DNA from: Dacryopinax spathularia | Taxonomy: Eukaryota; Basidiomycota; Dacrymycetes; Dacrymycetales; Dacrymycetaceae | DNA: 64,000 nucleotides | Reading direction: 5' to 3' | Assembly (NCBI GenBank): GCA_037974965.1 | Contig: JBBPFI010000008.1 | Location: 806,001 to 870,000, forward strand | Part shown: positions 1 to 11,231 of the stretch, in pieces | Layout: every line of letters starts with the position of its first letter | How positions within the stretch are numbered: position 1 is the stretch's first letter | The notes under the pieces: model-generated | The model's database searches: none | What the model was told of the DNA's origin: nothing | Seen by the model: the letters and a program-made list of their open reading frames with translations, nothing else | Translations under genes and position numbers: made by a program

Positions 1-2287
1 TCATGATTTGCGGGTCCGTTAGCAGTCCGTCGTACCCTGCTCAAGCTGTCGTCAGTAGTTGCCCTAGCACGCTGATGGACGGCCTCCCTTGGTAATCGCT
101 CACATAAACCAGCCCGCCTGTCTTCCAATATTGCAAATGCTGCGTGAAGGCGAGGAACCAAGCGATGTTCCCTTCGTTGCCGGTGGTCACCCGTGGGACT
201 GGATTCGAGTTGTGGATATACTTGACGAAGCGATCACTTTCCCCATCCGTATCAATCAGCTCTTCCACCAGATACACTTGATTCAGGCGCGAACTCTTGT
301 CTTTCGAAGCCTTAGCCTGGGTCACTCGAAACAGTCCAGATGTCACGAATCGCACTTGTGGCCAGGTAATCGAATGAATCGCATCGTGCGCGTCCGCACA
401 GCCCTTCTTCTTATTTAGTTCCTCGTATACCAGCCTCAGCAAAGCATCGGCCCAAACCAGGCACCTTTGCTCGCCAGCGAGTTGCTCCGCTTCCTTCGTT
501 TTATGTACGCGTACGTTCTTCACGCTGTCTTGCACTGTCCAGCGTTTCACGGCCACCGGTGTACGAACATGTAGAGCGAAACTCGAAGACTCTTCAGGCC
601 TCTGTGCCTCCTTGTCCTTCTCGTAGAGCACGATCATTCCTGGATGGGCGGTCTTGAAGCTACCAGCCGGTCCGAGTGCCTCTGAGGCTCGCTCGTCGAC
701 TTGCAGCACTGCCATAAAGCCGCTTTCGAGCCAAGGCGTCTTCACTTGGTATTGCTCGTTCACGAGAGTTGCGAAAGCGAGCTTGGGTGAGGGTAAAAAC
801 AGTCCCATTTCGCGGTACAGTCCTGCGTGGTCATCAGAAGTCGTTTCGTGTGGTATCGTAGCGACTCGCCAGTCGGCACTTTATCACCCGCTGCAATAGG
901 GCCGCTCCCCAGCAAAGCAGCTCGAATGGCATCGGGCTCCGGAAAAGTCTGAACAGTCCTCCGCTGTCTCGTCTCTCGCTCTGTCGTCCGCCATGCACGT
1001 TTCGAGGACAGGGGCCCGCCTCCTTCCTCCGCCTGCTCAAGTACGGAGTCATTCAATCCGACTCACCTCACAGGCGAGGGTGACGTACCGATCTACTGCC
1101 GGGAGATATGGCTCTCTTGCCTCCTGAGTTGAAAGACGACCCACTGGCCATGGGTGCGCCCATGGTCGACATTGTGCGAAACAGAGGTTCGGTTATTGCG
1201 TCAGTGCACCCGGGGGGGTTCAGCCTCGAGGTATTGACGCTGCCCTTCGCCCGGGCCATATGCTCTTCGACATCCACGTAGGTCTCGTAGCTCATAACCA
1301 GGCGAACGTCAAAAGTCTTGTTGGGCTGGAATTTGACCGGAGCCGTGTCTTTAGCCTTGCCCCTGGCAGCGGCGAAGCATAGTTTGTAGAAAAGCGGCTC
1401 TGATGGAGGAAACCGGTCGTAATCGGTTGTGTCCTTGCCACGTAAGTTGAAGTGTTCGATTGTGAACACGTAGCCATGCGTTCCCTCCATGAGTGGCCTC
1501 TGCATGAGGCCAAACAGTGCCGACTTGATGTCCCGCGCTGTGGATTTCGCAGGTAATTCGTGTTTGTCTTGTAAATTCTATCAGGACATCGTCAATGCAA
1601 TGAAGCGGCTTTGACTACGCGCGGACCCACATGAAAGAGCTGGGAGCTACCACGGCCTGGCTCTCTGAAGTGAACCTCGAACTTCACAAACAAGGTCTCC
1701 GCCTGGACCTGTGCGTACGCTTGCCGACCCATCCTCTCTTTGTCGGCATCGTAGAATAGATGATTCGGCGTATAGCCTTTCGCCAGCGCTGCCGAGGAGG
1801 TCGCGGATGAGGGGATCGGAACGACCCGGCCAATGCTTTGCACGCGAGAGCGAGCGCTTACTGTTAGTGGTAACATAAGTATGATAAGTATGGCAAGGTA
1901 TTACACGACAGGCTCGAAACACGTACTACTTCTCTTGGCATCTTCATTTGCCCTCCGGAGAGCCGCTGGGTCTGGAGCGCTACGGACATAGTCCGGCGCC
2001 GCCCTGCTGTCCTCCCAACGTTCGGTTCGAATCGCGGATCGGTTTGACGTCCGCATAGTCGTCCCGGCCTTGTTGATGTAGTAGGTATAACAGGCGCTGC
2101 ACACTGCAACCAGCGCATCGCCCTCTACCACCAGCTGATATTCTTGACCTGTGGCGATATATCCCTTGGCTTCACCCCCTGAGTAACATCGCCGGCCACG
2201 TCGACAAAGCAAGGGCTCCTTCGCCGTCGCTGTAATCCCCAGTGGCGCCACCGCTGCGAAAGTTCCATCGAGGCGGTTTGCGTTCAT
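1..2287 (-). CDS. alpha-type protein kinase (MHCK/EF2K fold), partial at left edge
   Basis: Several exons on the minus strand. The kinase exon (808 down to about 73) reads YLVEELID, then FVKYIHNSNPVP and LVYVSDYQG, which match the alpha-kinase pattern of a lid strand, a ligand-binding FVKY element and a D-x-QG motif. After a possible 36-nt intron the frame gives LLTDPQIM at the window edge, the usual motif downstream of DxQG. Upstream exons (about 1068-1505, 1592-1876, 1901-2287) encode an N-terminal region with a Cys-rich patch (CSACYTYYINK), probably metal-binding. Alpha-kinases phosphorylate Ser/Thr in helical substrates; the substrate here is unknown. The start may be the ATG at 2287 or one nearer 2427. 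The C-terminus lies outside the window. Family call is firm; the exon chain is approximate. Confidence 0.7.
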
Positions 2288-2427
2288 CGCCTTGAGTCCA
2301 GAATAGTGTCTCTGTGGGAGTGCAGTTGACGTCCTGTTCGTTGTCCAAACTCTTATAATCCGTTCGCAGCTCGCCGCGACTCCCAGTCTGACTCGCCGCC
2401 CGCACTTTGCAATTCTCGTTTCTTCAT

Positions 2428-2907
2428 CGCCAAAAAGTGACTCAGGTAGCCCGAGTCACCGTCATCACCCTTCATTGGTCTAGATACTGTGATGAAGTCG
2501 AGTCAGTCCCGCTGGTAGACGACGATTGCACGGACTCACCGCAAATCGACCATCGCGGATCATAGCCAGTGCATGACGTCGTCCCATTATACGGTGGTCC
2601 TGGCCGGCCTGTGACTGACCCGTCGGCCTGGTAGTCCGTCCTCTACAGTACACCCACTCGTCGACGTTTTGCTCTTCTGCATATTCGGGTTGTCCTCAAG
2701 CGTCGGTGGCTTATACGTCGAGGTGAGTGTGCGGTCCACGATTGGTCCCCAAACTCAAATCTTTCGGCCACGTTGCATCCTCCGACCATAACACCGACAG
2801 TACGCATGCAGCCCGGGGCGCGAAGAGCAAACCAGCATCCTCCCGCCGGTATGTCGACCGCCCAAACGGACTCCACATCCTGATGCCCGCCTATTGGATC
2901 GCCTGTA
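2428..2907. other. spacer between alpha-kinase and integrase-core gene
   Basis: No recognisable gene. The two flanking genes diverge, so both promoters should lie here. The unresolved first exon of the integrase-core gene probably falls in 2640-2880. Confidence 0.4.
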
Positions 2908-4669
2908 GTTCCCGACGCTGTACTTCTGCCTCTCATCGAGAAATACTATCAGTATGGATGGGGAGAGAAGGTGATCGCTGAGGTTGTCCTGAAGGATGTT
3001 GACGGGAGGAGCAATGGCTGGGGTTTGTCGTACGCATTGGTTAGCGTCCTTCGCCAGCGACATGCTCATCTATCCTCAGAGCGAAAACCGTTAAACGAAG
3101 ACGTGAGGCGATGGGGCTTCTCAGCGTTCGTCAACAAGCGTTGGACAAGAACAGCGTGGGACCCCACATTGAACTAGTCCGAGAAGCCGGCTACGGCCCG
3201 AATACTGGGGTGAAACGCATGCAGTCTTGGTTGCGAATGAAGGGTGTTCTGGCCTCCGAGTTGCGTTATATCCACCCTGCCCTTTCTACCGCGCACTCAC
3301 CCCCACAAGAGCCGTCATTGCTGCTTACAATCGGCAGACGTACCCCCAAGAAGTCGCTCAGCGACGCGCACATCGGCTGAAGCGCAAACAGTGTTGGACA
3401 GCCGGTGTTTTCGCCGTCGTCGCCTGCGATCAGCACGATAAGTGGAAGCCATTATATGGTATCACGCTGCACCTCGGCATGGATCTCTTTTCGGGGGCGC
3501 TACTCTGGGTAGAACCTTGGTGGAATAACTCCAACCCGCGGCTCATTTTCCACTACTACCTTCAGATGGCCCGTCGTTACGGTGGTTAGTTCTAGTGCAC
3601 ATTCCTCTAATCAAGTTGCTCATCTGTACAACAGGGATCCCCCTCATTACCCAAAGTGATGCAGGCTCCGAGAACAACGGCATTGCTAATGGGCATAGCA
3701 TGCTTCGGCAGCGCCTTGATCCCAGCCTGGTAGGGCAAACCCAGCATTCGTGGTGCCCTGGCCACAGCAACGTCCGATGCGAGGCAAAATGGAGCCAGTT
3801 ACGCAGAGAATTTACTCCTTCGTATGAGGATGTATTTGCTGAGGGCGTTCGCAATGGACTATTTCACCGTGCAGAACTGTTGGACGCGTGAGCGCATAAT
3901 CCAATGATGAGGTCATGTCTAACCCATTTCGCAGCTATGTCTTCCGCTGGGTTGTCATACCATTCTTAAAGCTGCGACTGGAAGAATATCGTGCGCTGCA
4001 CAATGCTAGCAAACCCCGAGCAGATAGGAACAAGATATTACCCGTGGCGATACCAGAGCAGATTATTGCTCATCCGGAGCGATATGGCGCTAGGGATTAT
4101 CGGGTGAGCTGCGGTTGCCTCCATCGGAATGTGCAGATGTGGAGCTGACAAAACGACACGGAAGGTCATCGTGGGTGAAGACGACCTCCAGTACGCCCAG
4201 GAGCTGTATGCTCCTCCCGCACACCCGGTTTTCCAACTTGTTCCACCGGATTTCGACGCGCATATAACCGCGCACTATGACCGTACGTGCGTTCATCCCC
4301 GTCGTCCCACAGTCGTACTCAGTGCCAACCATAGATCTGGGACGCCCTCCTATCACCCTCATAACGTTGTGGTCCGTTTTCTCGGCCTTGCGTTCGGCTT
4401 TCCAGTGTGCTCCTTCTCGTCACGGGGTCCTGTCCAGCCTACGATTACGGGTGGAGCATGAAATGACCATCGCCGATGAGTATCTTGAACTGGTTCAGCA
4501 AGCCGAGGAGGAGGACGACGACGACGATGATGAGCAACATCTGGGTTTATTCGGACTCGACATTCCGGATGAGGATAGACTTCAGCCTGTTGAAGGGGAA
4601 CTCTTGGCAGAGATAGACCATATTCTGCGTCCTGATTTCACTCAGACAGATTTCCCTTCGCGCTCGTAG
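2908..4669 (+). CDS. integrase core (rve/DDE-type) domain protein, apparently intact
   Basis: At first sight this looks frameshifted, but short introns restore one protein. A 50-nt intron near 3262-3311 joins MKGVLASE to AVIAAYNRQ. Others lie near 3591-3641, 3892-3935, 4104 and 4278. The catalytic core shows the expected acidic residues: ACDQHDKW, then LITQSDAGSEN, then RCEAKWSQLRR. Downstream are YVFRWVVIPFLKLRLEEY, HPVFQLVPPDF and an acidic tail with EEDDDDDDE. Upstream TVKRRREAMGL resembles the helix-turn-helix linker of this basidiomycete family. Such proteins resemble retroviral-type integrases and may be transposon-derived or domesticated; no terminal repeats were found. The 5' exon is unresolved, so the start is provisional. 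Confidence 0.75.
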
Positions 4670-4872
4670 CCATCTGCTTATATATAGATAATTCAATAAT
4701 AATCACGCTGTGTGCGTTGGTAAATGTGCGTCGATGTCTTGCTGAAGCGGACTACGCGCTCAACCACCTCGACACCGAGTTGCAGCATTCTCATTGGCAC
4801 GTCATACACGAGAGGTTCGGTCACAGAGCTGTATTACAATGGGCTATGCGAACACGACCGGCACGCATGGGC

Positions 4873-7800
4873 TCAAATGACACGGCGCGCTGAAGCCCGC
4901 AACTGTTTCTCATTCTTTGTCAGCGGTACCGGTAGGTCCCATCTCTGCAGTTTCTTGAGAAGTTGCCATAGCTCAGCCAGAGTCGGTACACGCCCGCCCT
5001 GATATTCATCCATCGGTCTCCAGTATACACTATACGGAACTGTGTTCGGATGAGCGAAAGTCCGGCGAAAACGGCCCCGCGACTTACTGCTCTTCAAGTC
5101 TCGCTTACACCATTCACAGTTTCGTCCCCTTGACGAACACACGAGACACTTCCCTCCAATGCTCACCACGCATATTTCCACACATAAAGGCCATCCCACT
5201 TGGGTTGAACCCCCCGGCTGTCCGATGAGTCTCTGTCGCCCTCGGCCGCCTTTGGGCTTGCTTCTGGGGTTCTCTGAACCTTGACAGTCTTGACAACGAA
5301 ACGGTCCATGTAGGAACTGTCCAAAGAGGGTTAGCAGTCCCACGCTGCATACTACCATGGCACTCACAATCAGCGTGCACCAGTCCGGATACTTGACGGC
5401 GACGGCCCCATGTTCTCGCACTGCCTTTACGCTGACGTTCTCGGGCTGCATCAAGACTGGAATAAAATCATGATGGCTTTCAGACTCCAGTTCGGCACCA
5501 TATTTGCGAATCAACCGATTGGTGCCATCGATCATCACATACTTTTTCCTGTCAATGAGATCGAGATGCGGCCAATCGGGTCTGTCGAACTGCCCCCCTT
5601 CATAATACGTATGCTCCTGACGGTACGGATGGACGGCGAGAGGAAGCCGTGATATCGACGCTGATGATGATGTATGCGCGTCCGCACAGTCGGCTGTCGG
5701 ACGAGGTGCTTCAGCGCTGCCGTGATCCGAAGGCCCGCCCGCCAGGTCCCGTGTATCCGTTGCTGGGCTCTTTGTCTTGCTTGACGTTTGAGCGTTCGTC
5801 GCCCACACGTCGTCATCGACGACTCCATCGCTTGTTTCGCAGACCGGCATGTCCGCTGGTTCTTCTTGGACCAGCGGATCTGCCGGCTGGTCCAGCGATC
5901 CACAGTCATCCTCCTCACCGGCGCCTGCATCACTATGTGCTGAGCTGTCGAAATGCTTTCTGCGGCGTGGCGGTGGCTCTTGCTCATCGTTGGCATGACC
6001 GGCCAAGTTGGCTCCTTGCTCGTACTCAGTGTATGTTCTCTTCAGGGATTCATTCAACGGTCGAGGCTGTGGTCCCACCGGAGTCTCGGGATATTCGCCT
6101 GCAGAACTATGACCGGTGTATGCGCTCCGATCCACACGCTTCGGAGTAGACACACTCTCCGCATGTCGCTCATCCCCCACGCATGTAGCCACAGATTGCA
6201 TCGTTGCATCGTCCGGCCCGTTCGAGTCGCCATTCGATGGCCCCGCTACAGCTTTGTCGGTCGCACAGCCTTTACAACGCGATGCGACTGTCGGCGTTTG
6301 TGGTGGAGTAACATGGGCAGGTGCACTCGCCATGTGCCCGGATTGGATCCATTGTCGCAGCTTCGTCTGCTTTTCACGTATGTCCTGCTCGATCGCACGT
6401 CTTTGCCGTTCTTCAGAAAAAGCAAACACCTCCTTGTGTCTGTGCCGAATGGCCCTCGGGACTACCACAATGTCGGGAAGCAGCCTCTTGAGACTCAGTT
6501 GACGATATTCCACAATGCGATGTGCAAAGCTCAGCGTGAGCATGAGATCGGAGTTCAGGTTATCACCCGCTTCTTCGCAGGCGATTACATCATGCATCGT
6601 GTAGAACGCGCCCTACATTGTATCAGCCTGTGCGCGTCGACAACCAGGCACAGTTCCACTTACTACTAGGAATCCTGCTTTTCTCACCCAATCCTCCAAT
6701 ATCAACGCTTCCCCACTACCTGCTCTTTCTCCCCCCTTCGGTTTGAGAACATCCGCAACCAACGTCTCCCAAACACTCAGGGGAAGTAAGAGCACCCGGC
6801 TGGGCCAGGCGATGGACCATCGCGAGCACCCCGCCCATGACCGTTCCGGCAGGTCATCCACAGGAAGCAGTTCAAGAGGTATGGGAAGCTCGAGCTCATA
6901 AGATTTCGTCAGCGCGCTACAGGCTTGCAGGAGCGAGTGGAGAATCCCGATCATCTTCTGACTCGGAGGCACATAGGCCAGACGACATTGAATGAGGTAT
7001 GCTGTCTAGCGTAGCGTTCCTGCTGTGAGTGGCGATGGGTCATCGTGACTGCACCACTTACCATATGGTTACAAGCGTGCTGAAGATAGAGCTCCACGCT
7101 CGATCTCCTCCCGCCTGGTACCCATTTTGGCTGGCTGACAAACCGAATCATGATGTCCGGCGCAAACTGAGAGTCCAAGACAGCATGAGCATATGCCATT
7201 CTGGCTATCGTCCGTTCTTCGTCATCCGCCGTGAACCAGTCGTTGAGCAGGTGTCGAGGCTCCCTTTCACCCGGTGCGTCTTCGAATATGCTCGGCTTGC
7301 GGCCCAATGCAAAAGCCCGAAAGCACGCGGGGGTGTAAGCAGCTTGCAGAAGGGTCTCCGAGCGTGCCACGTTGTACAATAAACACGCTTGCTTCATCAT
7401 GGCTTGATCCCCCAGAAACCTGAGTTGTAGCCAAGCTGGCCAGATTCCTAGGGGCATTGCCTCCATGTGTTGCATACTCGCATCCTGACGCAATAGGGTG
7501 TCAGCCGCGCACTACAAAGTATTGTAACGCTTACCCATATCTTCATCGCCGTCTTCACCCATGCTCTCGCTTCATTCTCCTTATCCTTTGACATAACAGG
7601 TGGTTTCAATTCCCGCAACTGAGCATCGACTACGTGTGCGAAGATTAGTCGGCTCCCTTCTTCCCAAGGCACGCGAACGCAGTTCTGTTGGCCGTGCTTC
7701 CGATAATGAAGATGGACGGCACCGTCGTCGTCGGCGTACGGTAGTGAAGGTCCATAAGACGGCCCATGTGTGCCATCGAATAAGGCGAACGCCTGCCTGT

Positions 7801-8270
7801 ACTCCGCGGGGACTAAGGTCCATTCGAGTCCTGCCACTAGCCCTCCTGGAAGGCTGACCCGGTGTCGTTGTAGCGACTGACAGTCGCCGAGGAAGTCGTT
7901 AATCCGATCTCGGAGGTCGAGAGGCCAAGCGGAGAGACCCAAATAGGCGTAGCATCGGAGTAACGCCGTCTATAGACTTCGTCACCCTCCGCGAGCCATC
8001 AGCACAGCGCATATATCGACGTACCAGCTTCGGTGCCCAGAATACCACTTCTGCTGCCATCGCTGTGTTCAGATCAAGCGGTGGGCTTCTCCTAGTTTCC
8101 TCCTTCCATACTGCCTGCCAAATGCGCAGTATATCGTTCGTGTAGGCATCGACGACGTCCCTCACGGCCGGTCGTCCCTCCCCGGCGCTCCTCGCGAGGG
8201 TCGTTGGTCGAGTCGCAGTGCTAATATGCGGGTCTTCAATCTCTAAAACTTCTTTTGCGGTGCTTCTCAT
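4873..8270 (-). CDS. large multi-exon protein of unknown function
   Basis: Consistent introns link five open segments. GTACGTCG to CTATAG near 7970-8025 joins WAPKL to TALLRCYAYLG. An intron near 7490-7540 joins MKIW to DASMQHMEAM. One near 6960-7060 joins NHM to KMIGILHSLL. One near 6615-6665 joins GFLVV to GAFYTMHDVIA. The N-terminal half looks helical. The middle is a long low-complexity linker rich in S, P, D and E. The end has closely spaced cysteines (CQDCQ, then CLVCSSRGRNCEWC) that could bind zinc if that frame is used; a competing splice would remove them. I recognise no family. The ATG at 8270 is chosen because the frame upstream starts only with TTG. It diverges from the helicase gene across a 249-bp spacer. 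Confidence 0.6.
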
Positions 8271-8519
8271 GTCATGTAAAGTCAAGCATCAAGACAAAGC
8301 AAGAGCTCCGGTCGTGGGTATTGGGCGAAGGCGTTGTGGGACAGTGGCGGGAGGCATAGTGTGGGGGACCGAAGGTGACCTCGAGGAAGAGCACATCGAG
8401 TCAAACGGATGCAAATCAGGTTAGGCGTCATATCTTCAGGGACGACTTGATTTCGATATTATTGCGAGAGCTTCCTCAATTCTTGACGATCATCGCCACC
8501 TCCACTGAACGGGGCCAAA
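8271..8519. promoter_or_regulatory. shared divergent promoter region
   Basis: This spacer separates the start codons of two divergently transcribed genes, the unknown gene on the left and the PIF1-like helicase on the right. No specific factor site was recognised. The arrangement suggests, but does not prove, joint control. Confidence 0.4.
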
Positions 8520-10853
8520 ATGGGCCCCACTCGAGAAAACTTACTGTCTCTCCAACGACGTGAGCTAGCCCTCTCACGGCCGTCTAATCTTCATATATGC
8601 GCTCCCCTAGACTTGTCGCGGCTTGCTCAGGATCTTCTGTCTGCACCGGTCGCTCCTCCCAGTGCAGCCTCATCTCCTGTCCCGTTATATCAACCCCGCG
8701 GCAGCCCAAGCAGAAATGAGGCAGTTCACCAATCGCCCTCGAACAAACAGCCCGCCGAAATTCACTCAAGTTCGCGTGACAGATCGGATCTCCGAGCCAG
8801 ACCGATTCAAGCCGGTGCGACAGGCGCGAAGAGTCATGCTTTGGCTCTACAGAAACCCCGCTCTCCTTCACGAAATGCCGGTTCTCGCCCTCACCCGTAT
8901 TTGAGGAAAGATGCTTGTGTACTGCCGCTTGCTAAGGCTGTTGCCTTGAACCCATCACGAAGAGCACCGCCTGAGCCTCCGCCCGACAGCCCTATTACAT
9001 CTTCGCCGGTGCGCCCGCCAGTTACGGGATGTATTCGTGGAGCTCAAGACGACTTTCCTGCGAACGCTACCCTCAATGCTGAGCAAGCATATATTCACCG
9101 TCTGGCGCTTAGAGGACTCAACGTGTTTTTCACCGGTCCAGCAGGCGAGCTCACTCAGTCAGAGCTCAGTATTCTATTTATCGTCCTAATGAACAGGCAG
9201 CGGCAAGACTCTATTACTGCGCTCGATTGTCGCTGATTTGCAGCAAAATCGTTTCCACTGTCGCCCAGAAGCCGTGGCAGTGACGGCTACGACCGGCCTT
9301 TCTGCTTTCCACATAGATGGACGCACCTTATACAGCTGGGCAGGCCTTACTGGTCGCGAAGACACCGTAGAGGAGATGCTCGCGTCCATTCAGGATAGTC
9401 CCGTCAAGGTACAAAGATGGCTAAAGACGGAGGTGCTTGTAGTCGACGAAGGTGCGTGTTTGGCCGGCCGCCCGATACCTACTGAGCATACCACAGTTTC
9501 GATGTTGAGCGCCTTCTGGTTCGATGCACTGACGGATGTCGCTATTAAGATCAGGAAGAAGTATGTGGCATTCGGCGGTATCCAGGTGCGGCGTGTCCCG
9601 TGTGGCGCCTCCATCTGCTCAGGTATCATGCAGCTTATCATCTGCGGGGACTTCTTTCAACTGCCGCCGGTTTCGGAAGACGGTACGCCGGTTAGGCTCG
9701 CTTTTGAAGCGAGATCCTGGGATGCTGCCTTGCCGCACCAATACAAACTCACACAGATCTTTCGACAAGCGGACATTGGTGGGATTACTATGCCTACTCA
9801 GTACCAGACTGTCTAATTCTCGTTCATATCAGCGTTTCAAACACTCCTTAACGAGGTACGAATGGGGAAGATATCGGCTCAATCGGATGAAATCCTCCGC
9901 GGCCTCGATCGGCCAGTAAAGTACGGAGATGGGATTGGCCCAGTCAAACTGTGAGTGCTATAGTCATAGATACAGTGAGCAACTCCTCTCACTGTATGCT
10001 GCTAGCTTCGGCACGCGTTTTAAAGTCAGGGAGGCTAACGTGGAGGCACTTGCCCATTTACCCGGGACGGAGCACGTCTATCGCGCTATTGACTATGTTG
10101 AGAACCCGTCCAAGCGTCGCAGCCTCGAATCCCGCTTTAGCAAGCTCAATGCGTCGTCGAATCTTACATTGAAGAAGGATATGCCCGTCAGACTTTTGCG
10201 CAACATACCAGGACACCCTCACCTGGTTAATGGACGCCTGGGCTTCGTCCTCGGTTTCATGTCTAGCTCTGCTTGGACAGCCGCAGGAGAGCGGTGGGTG
10301 CCAACCGAGTTCCCTCAAACGTCCGATGCCTGCCGAAAGCCTTTGCGACATGATCTCAGAGACGACGATTGTGTCTGCCCCGTGGTACAATTTCCCGCTA
10401 GAGGCAACCATCCGGAGTTGGTCATGTTAGCGACACCGCGGTTTTGGGATGTCTATACCTATCAAAGGCGCTCGTGGGCGGGTTGGCGCAAACAGGTACG
10501 CTTGTGGATGCCTGCATCGGTCCACTTGTTCATACTGGCAGGTAGATACCTCTCGTTCCCGCCTACGGTTTCACACATCATGGGGCCCAAGGACAGACGC
10601 TGTCCCGAGTCTTCGCTGATCTCAGCAATGTCTGGGAGGACGGTGGGTTCGAATGACTTCATCGGTGCTAAGTTTTACTTAGGTCCGATCATTAGGTCAA
10701 GCATACGTTGCCCTCTCGCGTGCTGCATCCTTGAGTGGTCTGCAAGTTTTAGGGTACGACCGCAGCAAGGTTTGCCGCTGCTTCTGTCCGGACCCTTCAG
10801 TGCTTATCATCGCCTGGTTAGATCCGTGCGAACCACAAGGCTATGGCATTTAA
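8520..10853 (+). CDS. PIF1-like ATP-dependent DNA helicase
   Basis: All main SF1B/Pif1 motifs appear once introns are removed. The P-loop GPAGSGKT forms across a GC-AG intron (9145-9196). Motif Ia is TATTGLSAFHI. Walker B becomes VVDEVSML across the intron 9452-9496. GDFFQLPPV is motif III, followed by KLTQIFRQAD. LTLKKDMPVRLLRNI and LVNGRLGFVLGF follow. HHGAQGQTL and GQAYVALSRA (motif VI) are joined by an intron near 10641-10681. The N-terminal 190 residues are Pro/Ser-rich and poorly conserved. Pif1 enzymes unwind DNA 5'-3' and resolve G-quadruplexes. Many basidiomycetes carry extra, mobile-element-linked copies, and this neighbourhood fits that. It could instead be a genome-maintenance Pif1, but the accessory context makes this less likely. 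The end at the TAA near 10853 is likely, not certain. Confidence 0.85.
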
Positions 10854-11231
10854 TGAGAGATTGTCCGTATGCCCTGTTGGGGCCATTTGATGTACAATGC
10901 CTGTATCATTCCTGTCTATAAGAAGTCCATACATGATTTTGGGAAATGCAGACGAATAAAGGAGAGGCAGCCCTCTCCGCGTCCTGTAGCCTTATAAGGC
11001 AACCTCAACGTGACAAGCCAGCACAGCGGATTGCTCCCCCTCATTGCACCGCCTCTCATCTGTGGTCCACATGGTGTCTTAGAAAGCCTCCGATGCTGGG
11101 CGCGTCAACACCAGCTAGTAATAGCATGAAGGCATGCAGGGAAGACCGTGGCCTATGGATGTATGACACACCGCCCCGGTTACTACCGTACACTTGCGCG
11201 CAGGCAAGCTTCCAACGACCACCTGCAAGGA
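10854..11231. other. intergenic, helicase end to deaminase-like gene start
   Basis: Nothing recognised apart from presumed terminator and promoter functions. Short overlapping open frames here show no conserved motif. Confidence 0.4.

Noticed and set aside
3227-3600. Integrase-core gene as a frameshifted pseudogene
   Set aside because: Each frame change coincides with a GT-AG intron that restores family motifs.
9445-9500. Apparently damaged Walker B (DEGACL) in the helicase
   Set aside because: The intron 9452-9496 restores DEVSML.
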